Shown one piece after another: positions 1 through 5,976 of a stretch of DNA of 6,347 bases. Each line of letters begins with the position of its first letter. Within the stretch, counting starts at the first letter, position 1. The DNA comes from Nodosilinea sp. BSH.14. Lineage in GTDB: Bacteria; Cyanobacteriota; Cyanobacteriia; Phormidesmidales; Phormidesmidaceae. The translations under genes and the position numbers were made by a program. The DNA lies in the NCBI GenBank assembly GCA_023264315.1, contig JALQST010000194.1, positions 1 through 6,347 of the forward strand, in the 5' to 3' direction. The notes below the pieces were generated by a model. That model was not told where the DNA came from, ran no database searches, and saw only the letters and a list, made by a program, of their open reading frames with translations.

Positions 1-1705
1 CTGGAGCTACCCGTAGCCGATTATCTGGCCAGGCCCCTGGTTCAGGGCTGAAGAAGAAGTCCATGGGTTGCTTGTTAACCAGCAGGTTCGTGTAAACCGC
101 CGCCAGAAAACATAGTTCAAAGGAGTGGTAACCAGCCATGGAGTGACTGCCCTTGTCTCGCTCAGTGCCGAGGGCGTAGGGCTGGCCATTAGCCAGCACA
201 TTAAAGTAAATGCCACCAGCATCGTAGTCGAGGAACCAGCCGTTGTAGAAGGCGGAACCCTCTCGGGCATAGCGCAGGTACTCTGGTTTATCGTCGTAGA
301 CCCCAGCCATGATGTAGTAGGCTAGAATGCCCTGCTCCTGCTGCCACCAGGCCTTGCGATCGTGCCAGACCAGCCGGTAAAACTCCTCTCCATCCTTCAG
401 GGTGCGCTCCATCATGTCATACCAGCCGCCCCGCTGGGTATCGCAACCTGCCGAGGGAATCATGCTGGCAATCTTGTGGGCGAAGTCACGGTAGCTGTCT
501 TTGGGTTTGAGGCTTTGCATCCGGGTCAGGTTCCAGGCCACCTTCAGGTTGTGACCCACCACACATCGGGCCTGGTGAATGCCCCAACTGAGGTCACGGC
601 TCCAGTCGTCGTGGAATTTCTCGTTCATGAAGGGGCTGTAGTCGTAGTCGGGGAAATATTTGCAGATCAAATCAAAGCAATATTCCAGGAAGTCACCGTG
701 CTCTGGCTTTTCCGTCGCCAACCAGAGATTGATTAAATAGGCCGGGGCATGGTCGCCGATGGAGTTCCAGTTCTTACGAGCCTGGTTGATACCCAGGGAT
801 TCGGCATGGGGAGAGAAGGTGACCGGGTCCACATGGGAGTAATAGCCGCCCTGGGGCCCATGGTCTTTGAAATAACGGTTGAGGAAACTAATGGTGTCCT
901 CAATATCCCGCAAAATTTCCCGATTGCCGGTGAGGCGAAAGGTTTGGGTAGGCCCCGCCAAGGCATAAATTTGCTCATAGCAGGGCATGGCGTTGCCCCC
1001 CTCGTCTCCCCCGGCCTGGGAACCAATAAATTTGCGAATGGTGCCATTAGATTGCAGGTTAATCTGGCTATACCAGTAGCAGATCCCCTCGCTTGAGTTG
1101 CGGAAGCGGAAGTGCCGTTGCATATACTCCGTTCCCTTCACAGCGGCCTCCAGCGCCCGTTCGTCACCGGTAAGCATGTAGGCCGTGGCAAAGCCATAAA
1201 CTAATCGAGAGATGGTATCTAGGTTTTGCTGGCCGTCTAGTTTTTTACCCTCAGCGCTGAGATCGGTGCGGAAGTTGCGAAAGTCAATGGTTTCGCCCTC
1301 CTCCAGACCAAACTGGGCCTCCAGGTAGAAATTTAGCAATTGCTGAATCTGGGCAATCCACCAGTCCTGCTCCTCAAACCGGAGGTGATCGGCGGTACGG
1401 CCAAAGAGCAAAATATGCTTGGCTTCAAACTTAAGGCCGCTGGCTTCGGGGTAAAACACCCCGTAGGCATGGATAAACCGCCCCTCCACCAGAATAGTGT
1501 CGAGGCTGGGGGCGACTTGAAAGGGTTCCCCCAGGTTGCGTACTAACTCTGCGTAACAGGCTTTGGTCACCTTAATCTCGTAGTCTCGTTGATCGGAGGT
1601 ACGTAGGCTCACCAAGTCCTGGCAGTCAAACAGGTCAGGGAACTCAACCTTGGTGATGTAACCCGCAATCAGATCGGAAAAGGTGAAATTAATGGCGTTG
1701 GCCAT
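1..1705 (-). CDS. AGE-family (N-acylglucosamine 2-epimerase-like) epimerase/isomerase with an extra N-terminal domain, 3' end outside window
   Basis: Starting from ATG at 1705-1703 the frame is open for 568 codons to the window edge, with no stop. Residues about 1-112 form a small domain, probably beta-rich, ending near FEAKHILLFGR (93-103). Residues about 113-568 look like the (alpha/alpha)6 barrel of the AGE superfamily, which epimerises or isomerises sugars at C2. Candidate catalytic histidines are H319 (in GDHAP), H385 (in VVGHNLKVAW) and H527 (in AGYHSFE); the aromatic stretch KAWWQQEQGILAY (451-463) also fits. Two usual charged positions differ: the Glu of the GHxxE motif is K388, and the Arg of the HxxR motif is E530. 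Substrate is unknown; candidates are glucose, mannose, a disaccharide or an N-acyl hexosamine. A GAGGA ribosome binding site (1716-1720) lies 10 bases before the ATG. The start is 35 bases after the glgX stop, so co-transcription is likely. Fold assignment is fairly firm; activity is not. Confidence 0.82.
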   Translation of the reverse strand, partial: MANAINFTFSDLIAGYITKVEFPDLFDCQDLVSLRTSDQRDYEIKVTKACYAELVRNLGEPFQVAPSLDTILVEGRFIHAYGVFYPEASGLKFEAKHILLFGRTADHLRFEEQDWWIAQIQQLLNFYLEAQFGLEEGETIDFRNFRTDLSAEGKKLDGQQNLDTISRLVYGFATAYMLTGDERALEAAVKGTEYMQRHFRFRNSSEGICYWYSQINLQSNGTIRKFIGSQAGGDEGGNAMPCYEQIYALAGPTQTFRLTGNREILRDIEDTISFLNRYFKDHGPQGGYYSHVDPVTFSPHAESLGINQARKNWNSIGDHAPAYLINLWLATEKPEHGDFLEYCFDLICKYFPDYDYSPFMNEKFHDDWSRDLSWGIHQARCVVGHNLKVAWNLTRMQSLKPKDSYRDFAHKIASMIPSAGCDTQRGGWYDMMERTLKDGEEFYRLVWHDRKAWWQQEQGILAYYIMAGVYDDKPEYLRYAREGSAFYNGWFLDYDAGGIYFNVLANGQPYALGTERDKGSHSMAGYHSFELCFLAAVYTNLLVNKQPMDFFFSPEPGAWPDNRLRVAP

Positions 1706-1740
1706 GATCAATCGGTCCTCAGGGTAAAGAACAAAGGCCC

Positions 1741-3843
1741 CTAGTAGGGCTTAGACTCAAGAATGACAATGCTGCGATCGGCTACGGTGTAGGTGTCTCC
1801 AGCCATCGCCACCTCTTCACCAAGGGGCACCACATCCTGGGGGGAGGGGAGGGCCGTATCTAGCGATCGCCACCAGCCATAGCCGGAAATTTGCGGCAAG
1901 GCAAAGGTCAGGGGTTCCCAGTACATATTCATCATGATGTGTACATCCGGATCCCCGTTGAACCCCCCCACAGTAAAGGCCAGACTACGGGCGTTAGGAT
2001 CATCCCAACCGGGGGCATTGAGTTGGGTGCCGTGCCAGGTCAGATCGGCGACCCCCCGCTCGTTGGTGGCTCCCGTAAAGTAGCGGGGCGCTAGCAACTC
2101 CTTAAAGTGCTTACGCCGCTGGATCAGGATTTGCCAAAACCTGAATAAACCCCCATTCCTTTCCGGTAGGGTCCAGTCAAACCAACTGATCGGGTTATCC
2201 TGGCAGTAGGCGTTATTATTGCCCCCCTGGGTACGGCCTACCTCATCTCCCATGACTAACATGGGCACACCCTGGGAGATCAGCAATAGGGTGGCGAAGT
2301 TTTTAATTTGTCGTTGCCGCAGGTCCTTCACCCACTGATCAGGGGTTTCTCCTTCAGCCCCGCAGTTCCAACTCAAGTTGTCGTTGATGCCATCCTGATT
2401 ATTTTCACCATTGGCTTGGTTGTGCTTATCGTTATAGGCCACCAGGTCGTAGAGGGTAAAGCCATCGTGGGCGGTGATGAAATTAACACTGTTGACCGGT
2501 AAATGGCCTCGCCATTGGTAGAGGTCGGCACTGCCGGCCAGGCGTGAGGCCACGGCCCCAATCACCCCCGGATCGCCCTTGACAAATCGGCGGATATCGT
2601 CGCGGTAGCGACCATTCCACTCCGCCCAACGGTAGCCAGGGAAATAGCCAATTTGGTAGAGCCCAGCGGCATCCCAGGCTTCCGCGATGGTTTTCGTATC
2701 CTTAAGGACCTCATCCAGTTCGATCGCCCAGACGACGGGGGGATGTTCCAGGGGTTGGCCATCCTCTCCCCGCGACAGCACCGATCCTTCGTCAAAGCGA
2801 AACCCATCGACGTGCATATCCCTAACCCAGTAACGCAGACAGTCGAGGATAAATTTTTCTCCCACCGGGTGATTGCAATTAAAGGTATTACCGCAACCGG
2901 TGTAATCGTAGTAATACTGGCGGTCGTCTCCCACCAGGTAATAGTAAATCCGGTTGTCCAGCCCCTTAAAGGAAAACATTGGCCCCTGGTGGTTGCCCTC
3001 GTCGGTGTGGTTAAAGACCACATCCAGGATCACCTCAATACCAGCTTTATGAAGTGCTTTCACCATATCGCGAAATTCTCGCACATGGTCTCCTGCCTCC
3101 GGGTTAACGCAGTAGGTCGGATGGGGAGCAAAATAGCTCATGGTGCTATACCCCCAGTAGTTGTACAGGGGAGTGTCGTTGACGGTGCGCAGCACCTCAG
3201 TGTCATCGAACTCAAATACCGGGAGGAGTTCTACCGCCGTTACCCCAAGGGATTGGAGGTAGGGGATCTTTTCCACGACACCAGCAAAGGTACCGGGATG
3301 GCGAACCCCGGCACTGGGCGATCGGGTAAAGCCGCCCACATGCATTTCGTAGATAATGCTTTCCGCCATTGGCCGGCCCAGGGGGCGATCGCCCTCCCAG
3401 TCATAGTTATCGATATCGATCACAACGCAGCGGAGGGAACTGTCCAGGTTACTACCGGGGGTACAGGCTTTGCCCCGGTTCCATAGGGTTTTGTTATTAC
3501 CCTTGGAGTAGGGATCAATTAACACCTTCTCGGCATCAAAGCGATAGCCCTCCTGGGGGCGATCGGGGCCATTAACCCGGTAGGCATAGTGGGTGCCGGC
3601 GGGTAACCCCACCACTAATACATGCCAGAAGTGAAATGTTTTGTTAACAATGGGGTCAAATTCAACGATCTGAAAGGGATGAACATCATCGTGCTGATCA
3701 AACAGCAGCAGATCAACCTCGGTGGCGGCTTCGGAAAACAGGGAAAAGTTGACTCCCTCTGGTGTTACCGTCGCCCCTAGAGGCTGGGAAAAACCCGGAG
3801 CTACGGTATAGGTCGGGGTTGCAGAGTGGATCGCCACGGTCAT
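1741..3843 (-). CDS. glgX: Glycogen debranching enzyme GlgX (isoamylase type, GH13)
   Basis: This 700-residue protein should hydrolyse alpha-1,6 branch points of glycogen, releasing short malto-oligosaccharides in the cytoplasm. Length is normal for GlgX/isoamylase proteins. Residues about 15-125 form a CBM48-like N-terminal beta domain (PLGATVTPEGVNFSLFS). The catalytic TIM barrel covers roughly 160-580 and carries all four GH13 signatures: DVVFNH at 274-279; GFRFD with nucleophile D351; IAEAWD with acid/base E388; and AHD with stabiliser D460. Residues about 590-700 are the C-terminal beta domain. WAEWNGRYRDDIRRFVKGD (406-424) is characteristic of debranching enzymes. ATG at 3843-3841 is preceded by AAGGA at 3851-3855 with a 7-base gap. 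The gene lies 32 bases after a DJ-1/PfpI gene and 35 bases before an AGE-like gene. Nothing is truncated. TreX-like or plant ISA3-like debranching is the alternative within the same family; specificity cannot be read from sequence. Confidence 0.95.
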   Translation of the reverse strand: MTVAIHSATPTYTVAPGFSQPLGATVTPEGVNFSLFSEAATEVDLLLFDQHDDVHPFQIVEFDPIVNKTFHFWHVLVVGLPAGTHYAYRVNGPDRPQEGYRFDAEKVLIDPYSKGNNKTLWNRGKACTPGSNLDSSLRCVVIDIDNYDWEGDRPLGRPMAESIIYEMHVGGFTRSPSAGVRHPGTFAGVVEKIPYLQSLGVTAVELLPVFEFDDTEVLRTVNDTPLYNYWGYSTMSYFAPHPTYCVNPEAGDHVREFRDMVKALHKAGIEVILDVVFNHTDEGNHQGPMFSFKGLDNRIYYYLVGDDRQYYYDYTGCGNTFNCNHPVGEKFILDCLRYWVRDMHVDGFRFDEGSVLSRGEDGQPLEHPPVVWAIELDEVLKDTKTIAEAWDAAGLYQIGYFPGYRWAEWNGRYRDDIRRFVKGDPGVIGAVASRLAGSADLYQWRGHLPVNSVNFITAHDGFTLYDLVAYNDKHNQANGENNQDGINDNLSWNCGAEGETPDQWVKDLRQRQIKNFATLLLISQGVPMLVMGDEVGRTQGGNNNAYCQDNPISWFDWTLPERNGGLFRFWQILIQRRKHFKELLAPRYFTGATNERGVADLTWHGTQLNAPGWDDPNARSLAFTVGGFNGDPDVHIMMNMYWEPLTFALPQISGYGWWRSLDTALPSPQDVVPLGEEVAMAGDTYTVADRSIVILESKPY
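1863..1870. repeat. HIP1 octamer GCGATCGC
   Basis: Perfect highly iterated palindrome inside glgX. This octamer is strongly over-represented in many cyanobacterial genomes and serves here as a marker of taxonomy rather than of a regulatory site. Confidence 0.75.
3385..3392. repeat. HIP1 octamer GCGATCGC
   Basis: Second perfect HIP1 copy, also inside glgX. Seven-of-eight variants occur at 356 (GCGATCGT), 1774, 3318, 3559 and 4188 (all GCGATCGG). None of these exists between 4452 and 6347. Confidence 0.75.
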
Positions 3844-3875
3844 GGGAAAATCCTTACGAGGAAAATGGATCAGGG

Positions 3876-4451
3876 CTAGACTTCAGGCTTGGATAACTGA
3901 TCGATAATGGTGCGGGCAAAGAGATGGGCGTGGGCACCGGTGCGTCCGGTCACCAGGTCGCCATCGATCACCACGTCCTCGTCACGGTAGAGAGCACCGT
4001 AGGCGATGGCATCGCCATGGAGGTTGTTGTGACAGGTGAGGGAACGCCCCTTGACCAGTTCTGGAGCAGGAGCCACCAGCCACAGACCATGGCAGATAAT
4101 GCCTTTGACAATACTGGGCTGGGCAAAGGCTCGCTTTAGGAACTCGGTGGCAGGGGGTATTTGGGTGACGTCTTCGGTGTAGCGCAGGCGATCGGACACC
4201 ATGGCCGAGGGTACGATGATGGCGGCAAAGCTTTTTAAGGTTTCATCATCCATACCCTCGAAGGACTCGTTGCACTCAAAGGGAGCATGGTATTCATGGC
4301 CCTTAAAGGTGATCGAGGGTTGCCCCCACAAACGAGTCATAAAATGGGTTTCTGCACCTTCCTCTAGAAAGCGGTAGTGATAATACCAGATTTCATGTTC
4401 GTAAAAATCGCTCTCAATCAAGATGCCGATTTTTTTACCGTTTAGCTTCAT
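3876..4451 (-). CDS. DJ-1/PfpI superfamily protein
   Basis: This 191-residue protein has the class I glutamine-amidotransferase-like fold of the DJ-1/PfpI family, whose members include PfpI-type proteases, glyoxalase III, deglycases and chaperones. The nucleophile elbow is intact: IVKGIICHGLW, with C120 and H121. It is followed by the usual family tail LVKGRSLTC (132-140), then VVIDGDLVTGR (160-170). The N-terminus GKKIGILIESDFYEHE gives the first beta strand and turn. Aligning DFYEHEI with the EFEDVEL stretch of PfpI places Y17 where the family normally has the Glu that pairs with the cysteine; E18 and E20 are adjacent. H174 and H176 lie in an unusual TGAHAH loop. The start is well supported by AAGGAG, 6 bases before the ATG. 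No signal peptide is seen, so it is probably cytoplasmic. It is probably first in an operon with glgX and the AGE-like gene, which fits a role in carbonyl or glycation damage, though this is inference. Confidence 0.88.
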   Translation of the reverse strand: MKLNGKKIGILIESDFYEHEIWYYHYRFLEEGAETHFMTRLWGQPSITFKGHEYHAPFECNESFEGMDDETLKSFAAIIVPSAMVSDRLRYTEDVTQIPPATEFLKRAFAQPSIVKGIICHGLWLVAPAPELVKGRSLTCHNNLHGDAIAYGALYRDEDVVIDGDLVTGRTGAHAHLFARTIIDQLSKPEV

Positions 4452-4457
4452 TCTTCA

Positions 4458-4463
4458 CTCCTT
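4458..4463 (-). promoter_or_regulatory. Strong ribosome binding site of the DJ-1/PfpI gene
   Basis: On the minus strand AAGGAG lies 6 bases before the ATG at 4451-4449. It is the best Shine-Dalgarno match in the window and fixes the start of the 191-residue protein. Confidence 0.8.
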
Positions 4464-4506
4464 TACCTAAATATCCTTAATCAGCAAATAACCTTAAAAC
4501 CAAGGG

Positions 4507-4535
4507 AACATAACCTCTTCTATCTTGTCTTTTAA
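4507..4535 (-). promoter_or_regulatory. Weak candidate sigma70-type promoter for the DJ-1/glgX/AGE operon
   Basis: On the minus strand TTAAAA (4535-4530) and TATGTT (4512-4507) are separated by exactly 17 bases, which would start transcription near 4500 and leave a leader of about 50 bases. Both hexamers match the consensus only partly, and the region is AT-rich, so chance matches are easy. It is the only geometrically sound pair I noticed in the 106 bases between the inverted-repeat element and the gene. Confidence 0.2.
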
Positions 4536-4557
4536 GCTTCGGAGTCTATCGACTTAA

Positions 4558-4687
4558 GAGGTTGTTTGAAAAGCCGAAGAGAGTCCCAACCTATACCCAT
4601 AGAGCAGAATGATATCCTCAAAATTCAACATTTTTGAGCCCTCTTGGCAGTGAACTATATCTTGGGCAACCCTTGTCAAACAACCGC
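4558..4687. mobile_element. MITE-like 130-bp element with terminal inverted repeats and TAA flanks
   Basis: The left end reads GAGGTTGTTTGAAAAG (4558-4573). The right end read on the minus strand from 4687 is GCGGTTGTTTGACAAG (4687-4672). They match at 14 of 16 positions, with a 10-base perfect core (4560-4569 and 4676-4685). TAA flanks both sides (4555-4557 and 4688-4690), as expected for a 3-base target duplication. The element has no ORF and so would depend on a transposase in trans. It contains a central 7-bp hairpin. Short TAA-type duplications are known for some IS5-family subgroups, but family assignment is unproven. A chance inverted repeat is the alternative; repeat length, flanks and clean excision argue against it. 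Confidence 0.6.
4617..4638. repeat. Internal hairpin of the MITE-like element
   Basis: CTCAAAA (4617-4623) and TTTTGAG (4632-4638) form a perfect 7-bp stem around an 8-base loop, near the middle of the 130-bp element. It is AT-rich and has no following T run on either strand, so it is not a convincing terminator. It may help the transcript or single-stranded DNA of the element to fold. Confidence 0.45.
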
Positions 4688-5460
4688 TAAGGTGGACTGT
4701 TTAAATCCGGCGGTGCCAGACCCTCCTTAGCTAATACAGCGCCAGGGAAAATAATGGGTGCCAGTTTACTTCCCTCAAGCACGGCAAACTGCAAAAATCC
4801 ATAGTGAGCGATAAATACACCAGTGCCAGGATCGGTGGCAACGACAAAAATCTCTTCAAAGACGCCAAAGCCGATGCAGGTGATGGCCACAAGTATCAAC
4901 ACCCAGGGCTTGCGTACATAAGCGTTGATCCGGTGAGCCAGATGTAGAGCGAAGTGCCCTCTAGATTCAGCTGCATCCATCATGCCTAGAGCCAGTAGAA
5001 CACTCTCTGTACTGCGGGCGATACTAAGGAGAGCGATCAAACCTAAGCCAAAATACCAAACCGACCGCTTTTCGCCGATCCCACCAATAACCCAATCCTG
5101 CCAAGCTTGAACAGACACCATCATCAGCAAGGCGCAGCCAAGCCCGAAGTTCAGAAAAGGATTTTCCACGTAGCCCTTGAGCATCCGATTGATGTTCGGA
5201 TGATTATCGTCATGTTTAGCGCCCAAAAGCCCAATCCCAACCAGACGTGTACCCAAAAGTACGTTGGCAAGCCCAAAGACAATCTGCTGCAATCCCGCTA
5301 GAACGAGGCCGAATTCACTGATAAACGGAATATCGATCGATTTCCGCGTGGTTTCGAGTAAATCAAGTCCGCCAAAGCTGACGATAGATAATCCCGTAAG
5401 CATGGCTAGCCAGGGATTACTTGCAATCCTGCTAGCCAAGGCATAGACTAAATGGTGCAT
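4687..5460 (-). CDS. Unrecognised polytopic membrane protein with three internal repeats
   Basis: I do not recognise this 257-residue protein. It is strongly hydrophobic with about six membrane segments (roughly 17-36, 49-76, 103-118, 134-158, 186-206 and 219-245). It appears to consist of three units of about 85 residues, each beginning near a basic or Asn residue followed by Pro and an aromatic residue: NPW at P16, NPF at P101 and KPW at P185. In each unit a second hydrophobic stretch starts about 35-37 residues after the proline (FGL, FGL and YGF). The middle loops carry charges such as KHDDNH (82-87) and GEKR (129-132). ATG at 5460-5458 lies 6 bases after the VOC gene stop, with a weak AAGG-type site inside the end of that gene, so the two are probably translated together. 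The stop codon TAG (4689-4687) spans the junction with the MITE-like element. Function is unknown; the partner suggests membrane-linked chemistry or transport. Confidence 0.75.
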   Translation of the reverse strand: MHHLVYALASRIASNPWLAMLTGLSIVSFGGLDLLETTRKSIDIPFISEFGLVLAGLQQIVFGLANVLLGTRLVGIGLLGAKHDDNHPNINRMLKGYVENPFLNFGLGCALLMMVSVQAWQDWVIGGIGEKRSVWYFGLGLIALLSIARSTESVLLALGMMDAAESRGHFALHLAHRINAYVRKPWVLILVAITCIGFGVFEEIFVVATDPGTGVFIAHYGFLQFAVLEGSKLAPIIFPGAVLAKEGLAPPDLNSPP

Positions 5461-5466
5461 ATCAGT

Positions 5467-5913
5467 CTAGTCCACCTTAAGATTAGCGTCGAATGCAGGT
5501 GGCTGCACCTGGTCACGATACCCTTGATTCAGTTCAATGACATTACCCTCTGGATCCTTGATCCAAGCCACTTTCATCTTGTCGATATATTGACCCATAT
5601 CTAATGGGCCGAGAGAGATTATCAACTCATCACCCATGCTCTTCAGAACATTATCCAAATCATCCACCTCAAAACAGAAATGGCGCATGCCAACAAAATC
5701 ATAACCATCTTTCTCTGGCGGAGATAGCGGTCGCTCTTGGTGAGCAGGAAATAACTCGATATAGCATTCTCCCAGGCGAATCATAACCACTTCATGTTCA
5801 CCTGGGTCGTAAACCCGTGCACGCTCAAATCCAAAATGCTGGCTATAAAAAGCCTCTATTCTAATGGGATCCTTGCAATTTAAGGCAATGTGGGAGAATC
5901 GAATTCTATGCAT
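5467..5913 (-). CDS. VOC-superfamily metalloenzyme (glyoxalase I-like)
   Basis: This 148-residue protein is one vicinal-oxygen-chelate unit made of two beta-alpha-beta-beta-beta modules. Glyoxalase I-type metal ligands are all present: H8 (SHIAL), E53 (CYIELF), H78 (MRHFCFEV) and E127 (EGNVIELNQ). The ending KDPEGNVIELNQ (119-130) is a family hallmark. The superfamily includes glyoxalase I, methylmalonyl-CoA epimerase, ring-cleaving dioxygenases and fosfomycin resistance proteins, and the sequence does not decide among them. The His/Glu/His/Glu set fits an isomerase or epimerase better than a dioxygenase, which normally uses two His and one Glu. No signal peptide is seen, so it is likely cytoplasmic. 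ATG at 5913-5911 has only a weak ribosome binding site, but no better in-frame start lies before the upstream stop. It follows the NTF2-like gene by 63 bases and precedes the membrane gene by 6. Confidence 0.85.
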   Translation of the reverse strand: MHRIRFSHIALNCKDPIRIEAFYSQHFGFERARVYDPGEHEVVMIRLGECYIELFPAHQERPLSPPEKDGYDFVGMRHFCFEVDDLDNVLKSMGDELIISLGPLDMGQYIDKMKVAWIKDPEGNVIELNQGYRDQVQPPAFDANLKVD

Positions 5914-5976
5914 ATTCTTAATTTCGCAATCTAGATGATGTTTCCGACATTTTTGCTAAAGAGCACAGGGAATTAG

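Larger units (their letters stand above)
4452..4686. other. Intergenic region between the membrane protein gene and the DJ-1/PfpI gene
   Basis: This 235-base stretch is the largest non-coding part of the window. Its left part (4452-4557) is AT-rich leader and presumed promoter for the DJ-1/glgX/AGE operon. The rest is almost entirely the 130-bp inverted-repeat element. I see no tRNA, no convincing small ORF, and no classic GC-rich stem followed by a T run that would end transcription of the membrane protein gene. Confidence 0.7.

Noticed and set aside
362..1096. Two plus-strand open frames (362-736 and 749-1096)
   Set aside because: Both are antisense to the AGE-like gene, whose frame is open without a break for 568 codons and carries family motifs.
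2562..3023. 153-codon minus-strand frame inside glgX
   Set aside because: It is a shifted frame of the same coding sequence, rich in Thr, Trp and Ile repeats typical of out-of-frame translation; the glgX frame holds all GH13 motifs.
2653..3486. 277-codon open frame on the plus strand
   Set aside because: It lies fully antisense to the conserved catalytic core of glgX, and its translation shows no recognisable domain; GC-rich coding sequence often leaves open antisense frames.
4617..4638. Rho-independent terminator for the membrane protein gene
   Set aside because: The stem is AT-rich with no following T run, and it lies inside the inverted-repeat element.
4452..4700. NtcA-type site (GTA, 8 bases, TAC)
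   Set aside because: No match with correct spacing was found upstream of the DJ-1/glgX operon.
5914..5976. Regulatory palindrome ATGT/ACAT in the NTF2-VOC gap
   Set aside because: The match is only 4 bases per arm, too short to separate from chance in a 63-base AT-rich gap.
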